From positions 1 through 13,897 of the forward strand of contig JAUSKR010000022.1 in assembly GCA_030649445.1 (NCBI GenBank): a DNA stretch of 13,897 nt, given 5' to 3'. The notes under the pieces were generated by a model. That model searched no databases, had not been told where the DNA came from, and worked only from the letters and a program-made list of their open reading frames with translations. Source of the stretch: a bacterium. Lineage in GTDB: Bacteria > Patescibacteriota > UBA1384 > XYA2-FULL-43-10 > 1-14-0-10-43-13. Position numbers and translations under genes: made by a program. Positions 5,295 through 12,245 of this stretch are shown here, piece after piece (position 1 is the stretch's first letter; every line of letters starts with the position of its first letter).

Positions 5295-6647
5295 ATGCCA
5301 ACAAAAAAAACGAACGATTACAAGGTTGCCGACATTTCTCTCGCCTCATGGGGTCGCAAGGAAATAATTTTGGCCGAAAAAGAGATGCCAGGTTTGATGG
5401 CAATACGGAAAAAATATGGTTCGAAAAAACCGCTCAAAGGCGCCAGGATCGCCGGCTGTCTCCATATGACAATTCAGACCGCCGTTCTGATCGAAACCCT
5501 CCTAGAGCTGGGTGCGGAGGTGCGCTGGAGCAGCTGTAATATTTTCTCGACGCAGGATCACGCCGCCGCCGCCATCGCTAAAGCCGGCGTGCCGGTTTTT
5601 GCTTGGAAAGATGAAACCGAGAAGGAATATTGGTGGTGTGTCGAGCAAACGCTTGATTTCGGAGGTGGACTCGGGCCGAATTTACTGCTTGACGACGGTG
5701 GCGATTTGACCTTAGTTGTAAATGACCGGCCGGAACTGGCCAAAAACATTATTGGTGTGTCGGAGGAAACGACGACGGGTGTTCACCGGCTCTATCAGAT
5801 GATGGAAAAAGGCATCCTGAAATTTCCGGCCATCAACGTCAACGATTCAGTCACCAAATCAAAATTCGACAACAAATATGGCTGCCGCGAAAGTCTGGCC
5901 GATGGCATCAAACGGGCGACTGATATTATGATTGCCGGTAAGACCGTTGTCATCGCCGGTTTCGGTGATGTTGGCAAAGGTTGCGCTCAGAGTATGCGGG
6001 GATTTGGCGCGCATGTCTTAGTCACTGAGATTGATCCGATCAATGCGCTACAGGCGGCGATGGAAGGCTACGAAGTTGTGACGATGGAAACCGCGGCTAA
6101 GATTGGTGATATTTTTGTCACCGCGACCGGATGCAGTGATGTTATCACGGGCGTTCATCTAGAAGCGATGAAAGATGCTGCTATCGTCTGCAACATTGGT
6201 CATTTTGATTCGGAAATTGATGTCAAATGGCTTGAGACACAAAAGGATATTCACGAAGAAAATATCAAGCCACAAGTCGATAAGTTTATATGGGCCAAGA
6301 ATTCTCCCCCTGCCCGAGGGGGAGCTAGAGGGGGTGGGAGTGATAAATGCCTGATCCTACTCTCCCGCGGCCGGCTGGTCAACCTTGGCAACGCCCATGG
6401 TCACCCGAGTTTTGTTATGAGTACGTCATTTTCAAATCAATGTCTGGCTCAGATTGCGCTCTACACCGAGAAGAATAAATATGAAAAAGGTCAAGTTTAT
6501 ACTCTGTCAAAAGAACTAGACGAAGAAGTTGCCCGGCTCCATCTCGACAAACTTCAGGTCAAACTGACAAAACTGACCAAGAAGCAAGCCGACTACCTCG
6601 GCATCCCAGTCGACGGACCATACAAGCCGGAGCACTACCGGTACTAG
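5295..6647 (+). CDS. ahcY: Adenosylhomocysteinase
   Basis: This NAD-dependent enzyme hydrolyses S-adenosylhomocysteine to homocysteine and adenosine and so relieves product inhibition of methyltransferases. Visible motifs are [15 protein letters not shown] (residues 55-69), [15 protein letters not shown] (79-93), [10 protein letters not shown] (158-167), [11 protein letters not shown] (183-193), the NAD-binding GFGDVGKG (222-229), GHFDSEID (302-309) and the C-terminal PYKPEHYRY with the conserved Lys and Tyr. The length of 450 residues is normal to slightly long. Residues 336-349 ([14 protein letters not shown]) have no counterpart in the family and are translated from a palindromic repeat, just before the conserved [12 protein letters not shown] block. 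AAGGA lies a few bases before the ATG. A relic of a second copy's 3' end is at 11948-12022. Confidence 0.95.
   Translation: MPTKKTNDYKVADISLASWGRKEIILAEKEMPGLMAIRKKYGSKKPLKGARIAGCLHMTIQTAVLIETLLELGAEVRWSSCNIFSTQDHAAAAIAKAGVPVFAWKDETEKEYWWCVEQTLDFGGGLGPNLLLDDGGDLTLVVNDRPELAKNIIGVSEETTTGVHRLYQMMEKGILKFPAINVNDSVTKSKFDNKYGCRESLADGIKRATDIMIAGKTVVIAGFGDVGKGCAQSMRGFGAHVLVTEIDPINALQAAMEGYEVVTMETAAKIGDIFVTATGCSDVITGVHLEAMKDAAIVCNIGHFDSEIDVKWLETQKDIHEENIKPQVDKFIWAKNSPPARGGARGGGSDKCLILLSRGRLVNLGNAHGHPSFVMSTSFSNQCLAQIALYTEKNKYEKGQVYTLSKELDEEVARLHLDKLQVKLTKLTKKQADYLGIPVDGPYKPEHYRY
6304..6339 (+). repeat. Palindromic repeat inserted in frame in ahcY
   Basis: CTCCCCCT (6304-6311) and AGGGGGAG (6317-6324) form perfect 8-bp arms around a 5-base loop, followed by the G-rich tail AGAGGGGGTGGGAG. 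It is read as a Pro/Gly/Arg-rich loop at residues about 336-349. The design matches the palindrome at 1-21. Confidence 0.75.
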
Positions 6648-6656
6648 GTTCTTGTC

Positions 6657-6693
6657 GTGACTTTTACAAACTAGTGCAGTACAATTAGTTTGT
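6657..6693 (+). promoter_or_regulatory. Putative promoter and operator of the LOG-NAPRT pair
   Basis: GTGACT (6657-6662) and TACAAT (6680-6685) are 17 bases apart. The -10 box lies in the loop of an inverted repeat, ACAAACTA (6666-6673) and TAGTTTGT (6686-6693). This could be an operator site, or a weak terminator after ahcY, since a run of five T follows at about 6700. Both readings are tentative. Confidence 0.4.
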
Positions 6694-6751
6694 TTAGCGT
6701 TTTTGTTACCTCTCTAAAGAGATCAGTTCGTAAAAATAAGGAGACACCATC

Positions 6752-7681
6752 ATGCCTAGTCACGAGATGGGACACGATTTGTCGATCGAACTAGAACAGC
6801 CGGAAAACGAGAAGCAATGGAAGAATTTTAGTGTTGCGGTATTTGGTTCCCGCGATAATGGCAACAAATATGCCGTTGAAAATTCCGATGTGATTGGTCG
6901 GATTCTGGCTAGAGACGGTTACAATGCCTGCAATGGCGGCTATAAACAGGGTGGGATGGGAGCAATGGCTAGGGCTTTTGTTAGTGAATGTCGTGAACAA
7001 GGTATGACAGACGAGGAAATAAAACCACATTTAATTGGGTTTGTAATGCCGAAAGGTGCGATTGAGGCAATGTTTGATGAGCCGACAGAGCGACCGCTCA
7101 TCGGAGCGGATACTGACACGAGCGACAAGTCTGATGTAACTGCCGCAACGATTGAGGAAAGACCGACTCTGGAGCAGCGTCAGGGCGATCTGATTCAAAA
7201 TGCCGATGCCTGGATCGCGACAGAGGGCGGAAGCGGAACTGTCGCGGAGATAATGGAAGCATTATTAAGTGAAAGAGACCGGAGAGACAGTTCTGATCCA
7301 TCTCTCGCACGACCAGTAATTATCATTGATAATGAACACAAAGCACTACGTTATTTATTAGAGAAAGCTAAGCACGAAGAGGTCAGGAATATTCCGGCTG
7401 ATACTTTCTATATTTTGTCGGGCAGAAAAATGGCAGAAGGAAATCACGACGAAACCATACATGACCTACCTGTCGTTCCAAGATCTTTGCCTGAAGATGA
7501 CCAAATGACAAAACAGCTGGAAATGATCCTCGAGTATCATTCTTTGCTGAAAGAAAATAATTCTGAAAACGATGACCGAATCGCTGAGATTCGAAAACAA
7601 CTATTTGATCCAGAAAGTGGGATTCGGGCCTTAACCCTCGACGATATCTTTAGAGGCGATAAAACTGAAGCTACAACCTAG
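6752..7681 (+). CDS. LOG-family protein (nucleoside 5'-monophosphate phosphoribohydrolase)
   Basis: LOG-family enzymes split nucleoside monophosphates into base and ribose 5-phosphate in a Rossmann-like fold. The start VAVFGSRDN (residues 28-36), NGGYKQGGMGAMARA (61-75) and TEGGSGTVAEI (157-167) fit the family; the last corresponds to the PGGxGTxxE active-site motif, with Glu replacing its Pro. Arg143 lies 23 residues before Glu166, where a conserved active-site Arg is expected. Unusual features are an acidic insertion (about 105-135, rich in D, T and E) and a C-terminal extension of about 90 residues with predicted helices, so 309 residues is long for the family. GGAG lies shortly before the ATG. 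The stop codon overlaps the ribosome-binding site of the next gene, implying translational coupling. The substrate is unknown. Confidence 0.8.
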   Translation: MPSHEMGHDLSIELEQPENEKQWKNFSVAVFGSRDNGNKYAVENSDVIGRILARDGYNACNGGYKQGGMGAMARAFVSECREQGMTDEEIKPHLIGFVMPKGAIEAMFDEPTERPLIGADTDTSDKSDVTAATIEERPTLEQRQGDLIQNADAWIATEGGSGTVAEIMEALLSERDRRDSSDPSLARPVIIIDNEHKALRYLLEKAKHEEVRNIPADTFYILSGRKMAEGNHDETIHDLPVVPRSLPEDDQMTKQLEMILEYHSLLKENNSENDDRIAEIRKQLFDPESGIRALTLDDIFRGDKTEATT

Positions 7682-7690
7682 GGAGGTAAA

Positions 7691-9118
7691 ATGAATAATT
7701 TACCAAAAGAATATACCAGACATTTTTTCTTACCGGAGGATCAGCGTCTTTTTGACTATGACCAGATCTTTTCTGTATCAGCAATGTGGGTGGAGCTTGG
7801 TATGGAAAATGTTGAAGCAACATACGATCTCTATGTGCGTCACCTGCCAAAGAAACGCAACTTTATGATCTTCGCCGGACTCGATGAAATAATTCAAGGA
7901 ATTTTGAATTGGACGTATACAGATGAAGAGGTAAAATATCTACTCGATAACGGTATCATCACTCCAAAATGCGCGGCGTTGATGAAAGATTACAAATTTA
8001 AAGGTGATGTTTGGGCTATGCCTGAGGGCTCAATTTTTTTCCCTGCCGAGCCAGTCGTCAGAATCACCGGCAAGATTTGGGAAGTCAATTTAATGACCTT
8101 TTTTCTGATCAACGCTTTAACCTCGAACACAATTTTTTCGACTAAAATTGTTCGAAGCTACTTAGCAGCAGAAGGAAAGTACAAAGTTGTTACTGGCCCT
8201 TCTATCCGTGCTCATGGTCATGAATCTGGCCTAAAGTTTGGTCGAGCAGCCTATATGTTTGGGGCACCATCAAACATTGTGCCTGCCTTCTCACGTAAAT
8301 TTGAGATGCCGATGTCTGGAGTAAATACCAAAGCGTATCATGCCTTTATTACCTCTTTCTCCTCAGAACTTGAGGCAATGCGAAAAGCCACAAGCGTTTT
8401 TCCAAAAATCTCATTCATGATAGATACTTACGGCACAAAACAGGGAATTCGAAATTTTATTACTGTCGCGAAGGAAAACCAGGCAGCCGGAAAACCATTA
8501 CCAACGGGCGTGGTCATTGATAGCGGCGACTCGGTTCGAGATTTCGCCAATCAGGCAACTTATGTCAGAAAAGAGTTAGATAAAGCGGGGCTAAAAGAAG
8601 TGCAAATCACGGTCACTGGCAATTTTGAAGAGGAAAGAATATCGCAATATGTCAAGATCGGTGCTCCGGCTGATAAAATCCTTGTCTTCACCGAACTTGT
8701 TGTTCCTGGCGATGACCCGAAACTTGAAGCTGTTCTAAAATTAGCACAATACGAACATGATGGGCAGACAGATTTTGCGGTCAAACTAGCCAAAGGCAAG
8801 ATCAGCTATCCGGGTGAAAAACAAGTTTTTCGGAAATATAATGAAGGCAAAATTGCCGGTGATATTATCGGTCTAAGTAATGAAGATCTCGGAACCAAAC
8901 TTTTACAGCCATATATTGAAGACGGCAAACTTCTCTCGCCGATGCCGACTCTCGATGAAATTCGCAAGTTTACTTTAGAACAACTCAAAAAACTACCTAA
9001 ACCGATGTGCTCCGTTTGGAAATTGGCTAAGTATAGGGTAGAGACAAGTCGATCTCTCGAAGATCTCTTGGAAAAAGCCAAAAATAGGGCATATACGAAA
9101 CGGGACAACAGCGAATAA
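7691..9118 (+). CDS. pncB: Nicotinate phosphoribosyltransferase family protein
   Basis: The family couples nicotinate (or a related base) to PRPP to give the mononucleotide, the first step of the salvage route to NAD. Evidence includes HGHESGLKFGRAAYMFGAPSN (about 175-195), YHAFITSFSSELEA (216-229) with His217 in the place of the catalytic His, FMIDTYGTKQG (242-252), VVIDSGDSVRDFA (274-286) for PRPP binding, VTGNFEEERI (308-317) and ISYPGEKQVFRKY (371-383). The length of 475 residues is normal. Compared with typical members the His motif appears to carry one extra residue and the following Ser is Ala, so this is a divergent branch and the base it uses is less certain. The ribosome-binding site GGGAGGT is strong and overlaps the upstream stop. 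It converges with the ABC operon, with only 11 bases between stop codons. Confidence 0.85.
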   Translation: MNNLPKEYTRHFFLPEDQRLFDYDQIFSVSAMWVELGMENVEATYDLYVRHLPKKRNFMIFAGLDEIIQGILNWTYTDEEVKYLLDNGIITPKCAALMKDYKFKGDVWAMPEGSIFFPAEPVVRITGKIWEVNLMTFFLINALTSNTIFSTKIVRSYLAAEGKYKVVTGPSIRAHGHESGLKFGRAAYMFGAPSNIVPAFSRKFEMPMSGVNTKAYHAFITSFSSELEAMRKATSVFPKISFMIDTYGTKQGIRNFITVAKENQAAGKPLPTGVVIDSGDSVRDFANQATYVRKELDKAGLKEVQITVTGNFEEERISQYVKIGAPADKILVFTELVVPGDDPKLEAVLKLAQYEHDGQTDFAVKLAKGKISYPGEKQVFRKYNEGKIAGDIIGLSNEDLGTKLLQPYIEDGKLLSPMPTLDEIRKFTLEQLKKLPKPMCSVWKLAKYRVETSRSLEDLLEKAKNRAYTKRDNSE

Positions 9119-9129
9119 AAACCAATAGA

Positions 9130-10323
9130 TTACTTAATCGGCTCGCTTTGATCCCACAATAACTTGAAATAGCTCATATACGACTCTGCGACGGATTTAT
9201 TTTTGATCTCGATTATTGCCGGCTCGTCTCCCTTTTCACCAAAAACTTGGATCACAACCGCGTCTTCGACCACAAAATAATTTGCCGGATTTTTCAGATT
9301 TTTTGGCATCAGACGGTACTCATTTAACTCAGGATGAAGCAGGCGAGTTTCCTTGTCTCGAGGTGATTCTTCGTACATTGTCATTTTCCAAGAAATATTT
9401 TTTTCGATTCTTTCCTTGTCGTATATCTTATAGGAATCTCCCATAACGTCGAACCATCTGTCCCCGGACGATCCGGGTACACAGATCGACGACCCGCTTT
9501 TGAGCCTTTTCAAAACACCAATCTGAAAAGCCTGAAACTGATCAGTCCCTCTATATATACTGATTTCTTCCTTGTCGAGAGAAACAGAGCGAAGAAAATC
9601 TGCGATTCTCGGATTTTTCTGGGCAAAAACAAAGTCACGCGCGGACGATTCTTGGACAAGGTGACCGTTATCAAGAAAAAGGATTTTATCCGCGATCTCA
9701 GTGGCAAATTTCAAATGATGGGTGACGATCAGCATCGACTGGCCTTCTTTGGCCAAAATTTTAATCAAATTAAAAACGCTGGAAATTAACTCCGGATCTA
9801 ATGCTGACGTAATCTCGTCAAGTAAAAGTAATTTCGGTTGCATTGCCAATGCGCGAATTATCGCAACTCGTTGCTTTTGGCCTCCTGACAAAAAATCAGG
9901 GTAAATATCTTTTTTATCGTATAGATCGAATCGCTTTAGGAGACTACTTGCTGTTTTCTTTGCTTCGTCAACTGACATTTTTTTCTTGAGAACGGGGGCA
10001 AAAGTGATATTTTCCATTACGGTTTTATGTGGCCAAAGGTTGAAGTCTTGAAAAACAAAACTAATATTATCTTTTATGGCATCAGTCGCTTTTTCATCAT
10101 ACTGACTAATGTTATGTTCTCCGAGAAGGACAATTTCACCTTTGTCAGCTTCTTCTAAGCCGGCCAGACATCGCAGAAGAGTACTTTTACCTGATCCACT
10201 TGGACCGACCAAGCAAACTACTTCACCCCTGTTCATATCAAACGAAACATTTGACAGAGCAACATGTTTTTTGACGCCATAAAATGTTTTTGATAAGTTT
10301 TTCACTTCTAAAATCGGTGTCAT
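9130..10323 (-). CDS. Amino-acid-type ABC importer ATPase with TrmB-like C-terminal domain
   Basis: Residues 1-248 form a standard polar amino acid importer ATPase: Walker A GPSGSGKST (40-48), Q-loop Q92, signature LSGGQKQR (145-152), Walker B LLLLDE (165-170) and H-loop H202. Residues about 250-397 are an extra domain starting EISIYRGTDQF and ending AESYMSYFKLLW. Its pattern (an IYRG start, an R-rich middle, EYRLMP, then a hydrophobic strand, IIEIKNKSVAESY and F-LW) resembles the C-terminal sensor half of TrmB-like transcription regulators with a phospholipase-D-like fold. It is unlike the ACT-like domain of MetN or the TOBE domain of sugar and molybdate ATPases. The domain may sense a solute and gate transport; this is inference. 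The start codon overlaps the permease stop (ATGA). GAGGAAG lies just upstream. Confidence 0.9.
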   Translation of the reverse strand: MTPILEVKNLSKTFYGVKKHVALSNVSFDMNRGEVVCLVGPSGSGKSTLLRCLAGLEEADKGEIVLLGEHNISQYDEKATDAIKDNISFVFQDFNLWPHKTVMENITFAPVLKKKMSVDEAKKTASSLLKRFDLYDKKDIYPDFLSGGQKQRVAIIRALAMQPKLLLLDEITSALDPELISSVFNLIKILAKEGQSMLIVTHHLKFATEIADKILFLDNGHLVQESSARDFVFAQKNPRIADFLRSVSLDKEEISIYRGTDQFQAFQIGVLKRLKSGSSICVPGSSGDRWFDVMGDSYKIYDKERIEKNISWKMTMYEESPRDKETRLLHPELNEYRLMPKNLKNPANYFVVEDAVVIQVFGEKGDEPAIIEIKNKSVAESYMSYFKLLWDQSEPIK

Positions 10324-10991
10324 AACTTCCTCGATTTTTCATTGATTTTTTTCTCCACCCGACCAGCCAGCAAAGCAAACGGTATCACAATAACAAGATA
10401 AATCAGCGCCACGGTCGTATAAATTTCTAGCGGACGATAAGTAATACTGGAAATCGCGCTTGATTTGTGTAAAATTTCGTCAACAGCGATAACAGAGGCA
10501 AGCGAGGTGTTTTTTAATTCAGTCACATACAACCCGAGAAGATTCGGTAGCATATTCTTCACAGCTTGGGGAAGAATTATATAGAACATAGTTTGCGTCT
10601 GGCTGAGACCGAGAGTAACGCCAGATTCAAATTGACTTTTCGGGATCGACTCAACCGCGGCGCGGAAGGTTTCCGCCACGAACGCGGATAAGCTGACCGA
10701 CAAGGCGATCACAGCTGTATTAAAAGGTGAGAACTGTATGCCAAATATGATCGGTGCGACATAGTAAAACCAAACCAAAAGAATCAGGGTTGGGAACGCT
10801 CTAAAAATTAAAATATAGACTTTTGCGATAGCTGGAAGGAATGGTGCGGAGCTCCGCCGAACCATTCCGATCAAGATACCTAAAATTGTGCCGAAGACGA
10901 CGACAAAGAGCGCCAACTTAAGCGTTGTCAGCGCTCCTTCTAGAAAAACGTATCTGTATTGAAATATTACGTTCCAATTCCAAGCGTACAT
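10320..10991 (-). CDS. Polar amino acid ABC transporter permease (HisM/GlnP type)
   Basis: This 223-residue inner-membrane protein has about five hydrophobic segments: roughly residues 18-42, 55-78, 85-108, and two more towards the C-terminus around 150-165 and 190-212. Family motifs are GALTTLKLAL near the N-terminus, FRAFPTLILLVWFYY in the place of the usual FRGTPLL-type segment, the EAA loop ESGVTLGLSQTQTMFYIILPQAV that contacts the ATPase, and ELKNTSLASVIAVDEI. It is the only permease in the operon, so the transporter probably uses a homodimer. It starts nine bases after the binding-protein gene, with only a weak AGGT before the ATG, and overlaps the ATPase gene by four bases. Confidence 0.93.
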   Translation of the reverse strand: MYAWNWNVIFQYRYVFLEGALTTLKLALFVVVFGTILGILIGMVRRSSAPFLPAIAKVYILIFRAFPTLILLVWFYYVAPIIFGIQFSPFNTAVIALSVSLSAFVAETFRAAVESIPKSQFESGVTLGLSQTQTMFYIILPQAVKNMLPNLLGLYVTELKNTSLASVIAVDEILHKSSAISSITYRPLEIYTTVALIYLVIVIPFALLAGRVEKKINEKSRKL

Positions 10992-11000
10992 AAGTCAAAC

Positions 11001-11858
11001 CTATTTAATATCTAGGTTTTGGTGGAAGGCAGTCGCGTTGTACTTTTTCTCAATACTGTCCCAAATCCCATTAGCCTGCATTGAGAGAATCGTATTGTTC
11101 ATGAAATTGAGCAGATTGGTGTCGCTGTGTCTGACACCATAGGCGTCGGGGCTGAGATTGAAAGGTTTTTCAGTAAAGACGACTGCAGTTTCCGGATGAG
11201 CTTTGGCGAAATTCGCGATTGTGTACGAATCAGCTATACCAATATCAGCTCTACCAGAGGTCACCTCGAGCAAAAAGCTGGTTTGGTCAGAAGATGGAAC
11301 ATCAATCGAGGTCACGGTTGCTTTTGTGAAGTTTGCTTTCGCGTAGATATCACCGGATTCGCCTGTCGCTGTGGCAACTTTTATTCCAGTTTTGTCTAAA
11401 TCATCCAAGGTTTTAAATCTTGTTTCACCTTTTCTAACCAAGGCTGTGTCACCGCCATAAAGCACCGGTCTTGCAAAATCGATTGCGGCCGATCTGCTTG
11501 GCGTCACATAAAGAGAAGTGCCGATGTCACAAGTGCCTGACTGAATTGCAGCCGGCATATTACCAAAAGTTGTGTCATGATACGAAACAGTCGCACCGAG
11601 CGCTTTCCCCATCGCCTCCATCGCATCAATATCAACACCAGAATATTTACCGGTAGCAGCATCCTTGACGCTAAATGGCGGCCACTCAGCGACGCAGACA
11701 TCCATCACCTTACTTTTCTGAATCTCGGCCAGACTATCACGTTGAGTACTTGCACTCGATCCACTTTTACCAACCTTTGCAATAGCAACCACGGAAACCG
11801 CGATGGCGATCAAAGCCAGTCCAGTTGCCCACGTTACGGCACTTGATTTTGAGTTCAT
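11001..11858 (-). CDS. Extracellular solute-binding protein, family 3
   Basis: This is the substrate-capturing part of the amino acid importer, 285 residues in two lobes. Residues 11-28 form a hydrophobic segment after a short basic N-terminus. There is no lipobox cysteine or clear signal peptidase site, so it is probably an uncleaved membrane anchor. VCVAEWPPFSVKD (54-66) starts lobe one. TPSRSAAIDFARPVLYGG (119-136) carries the Arg expected to bind the ligand carboxylate. IGIADSYT (206-213) holds the Asp expected to bind the amino group. Together these favour an amino acid ligand; which one cannot be said. The ATG at 11858 is preferred over the TTG just before it because AGGAGG lies six bases upstream of the ATG. 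It is the first gene of the operon. Confidence 0.93.
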   Translation of the reverse strand: MNSKSSAVTWATGLALIAIAVSVVAIAKVGKSGSSASTQRDSLAEIQKSKVMDVCVAEWPPFSVKDAATGKYSGVDIDAMEAMGKALGATVSYHDTTFGNMPAAIQSGTCDIGTSLYVTPSRSAAIDFARPVLYGGDTALVRKGETRFKTLDDLDKTGIKVATATGESGDIYAKANFTKATVTSIDVPSSDQTSFLLEVTSGRADIGIADSYTIANFAKAHPETAVVFTEKPFNLSPDAYGVRHSDTNLLNFMNNTILSMQANGIWDSIEKKYNATAFHQNLDIK

Positions 11859-11893
11859 CAATCTCCTCCTAGGTAATTATTTAATTTATATCT

Positions 11894-11923
11894 ATTATAC
11901 AACTTAGTGAGCAGAAAAGACAA
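11894..11923 (-). promoter_or_regulatory. Promoter of the ABC importer operon
   Basis: On the minus strand TTGTCT (11918-11923) and a perfect TATAAT (11894-11899) are 18 bases apart. The -10 box lies 35 bases upstream of the binding-protein ATG, and AGGAGG is in the leader. The promoter sits close to the adenosylhomocysteinase relic on the other strand. Confidence 0.65.
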
Positions 11924-11947
11924 AATTCTGTTGGAAATATTTCTTAG

Positions 11948-12022
11948 TTGACCGAAAAACAGGCCGATTACCTCGGCATTCCAGTTGACGGGCCATACAA
12001 GCCGGAGCACTATCGGTACTAA
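11948..12022 (+). pseudogene. 3'-end relic of a second adenosylhomocysteinase gene
   Basis: The plus strand encodes 24 residues and a stop ([15 protein letters not shown], then PYKPEHYRY) that match the last 24 codons of ahcY at 6573-6647 with a single amino acid change (Lys to Glu). Eight further codons differ silently, and the stop is TAA instead of TAG. This pattern means the two sequences diverged while both were under selection, so the relic comes from a once-functional homologue and was truncated later. A TAG directly precedes it in frame, and no further similarity was seen upstream. It lies beside the importer promoter and a large palindromic repeat, which may mark the deletion point. 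Confidence 0.85.
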
Positions 12023-12024
12023 TC

Positions 12025-12164
12025 TCGCTGTCATTGCGAGCCACTGATTGGTGGCTTGCCCCGCCTAGGGGCACAGGCGGGGTGAAGTAATCAAGGCGTG
12101 ACAATCTGTTATTTTTGCTGATAGATTGCCACGTCGCAAGACGCACTCCTCGCAATGACAGCGA
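12025..12164. repeat. 140-bp repeat with perfect 16-bp terminal inverted repeats
   Basis: TCGCTGTCATTGCGAG (12025-12040) is the exact inverse of 12149-12164. Inside, GGCGTGACAATCT and AGATTGCCACGTC form a further imperfect inverted pair, so the whole can fold into a long hairpin. It encodes nothing credible. The type (TCATTGCGAG ... CTCGCAATGA) is familiar as a dispersed repeat in bacterial genomes. A smaller palindrome (12055-12087) is nested in its left half. Confidence 0.8.
12055..12087. repeat. Nested palindromic element, inverted copy of 4354-4385
   Basis: CTTGCCCCGCC and GGCGGGGTGAAG flank a 10-base loop. The reverse complement has the same arms as the element inside the kinase gene. 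Only the loop differs. Finding one copy in a non-coding repeat and one in a gene supports a mobile or copied unit. Confidence 0.8.
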
Positions 12165-12179
12165 ATTAAAATATTTCTC

Positions 12180-12208
12180 TTGACAAAATGAGAATATGAG
12201 CGTATACT
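12180..12208 (+). promoter_or_regulatory. Promoter of the abiE operon
   Basis: A perfect TTGACA (12180-12185) and TATACT (12203-12208) are exactly 17 bases apart. Transcription would start about 12215, leaving a leader of about 30 bases that is almost all operator. Confidence 0.8.
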
Positions 12209-12209
12209 G

Positions 12210-12245
12210 TTTCTGTAATTCATAATTTATTATTAATTACAGAAA
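12210..12245 (+). promoter_or_regulatory. Inverted-repeat operator overlapping the abiEi start
   Basis: TTTCTGTAATT (12210-12220) and AATTACAGAAA (12235-12245) are perfect 11-bp arms, 14 bases apart. They lie directly after the -10 box and end on the A of the start codon. AbiEi proteins are known to repress their own promoter by binding inverted repeats, so this is the likely site. No Shine-Dalgarno sequence is present, and in RNA the hairpin would hide the start codon. Confidence 0.7.

Noticed and set aside
11577..11846. Plus-strand open frames opposite the binding-protein gene
   Set aside because: They are shadows of a clear family 3 binding protein on the minus strand and show no domain of their own.
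11859..11861. TTG start for the solute-binding protein, one codon before the ATG
   Set aside because: The ATG at 11858 has the better distance (six bases) from AGGAGG, and ATG is favoured over TTG.
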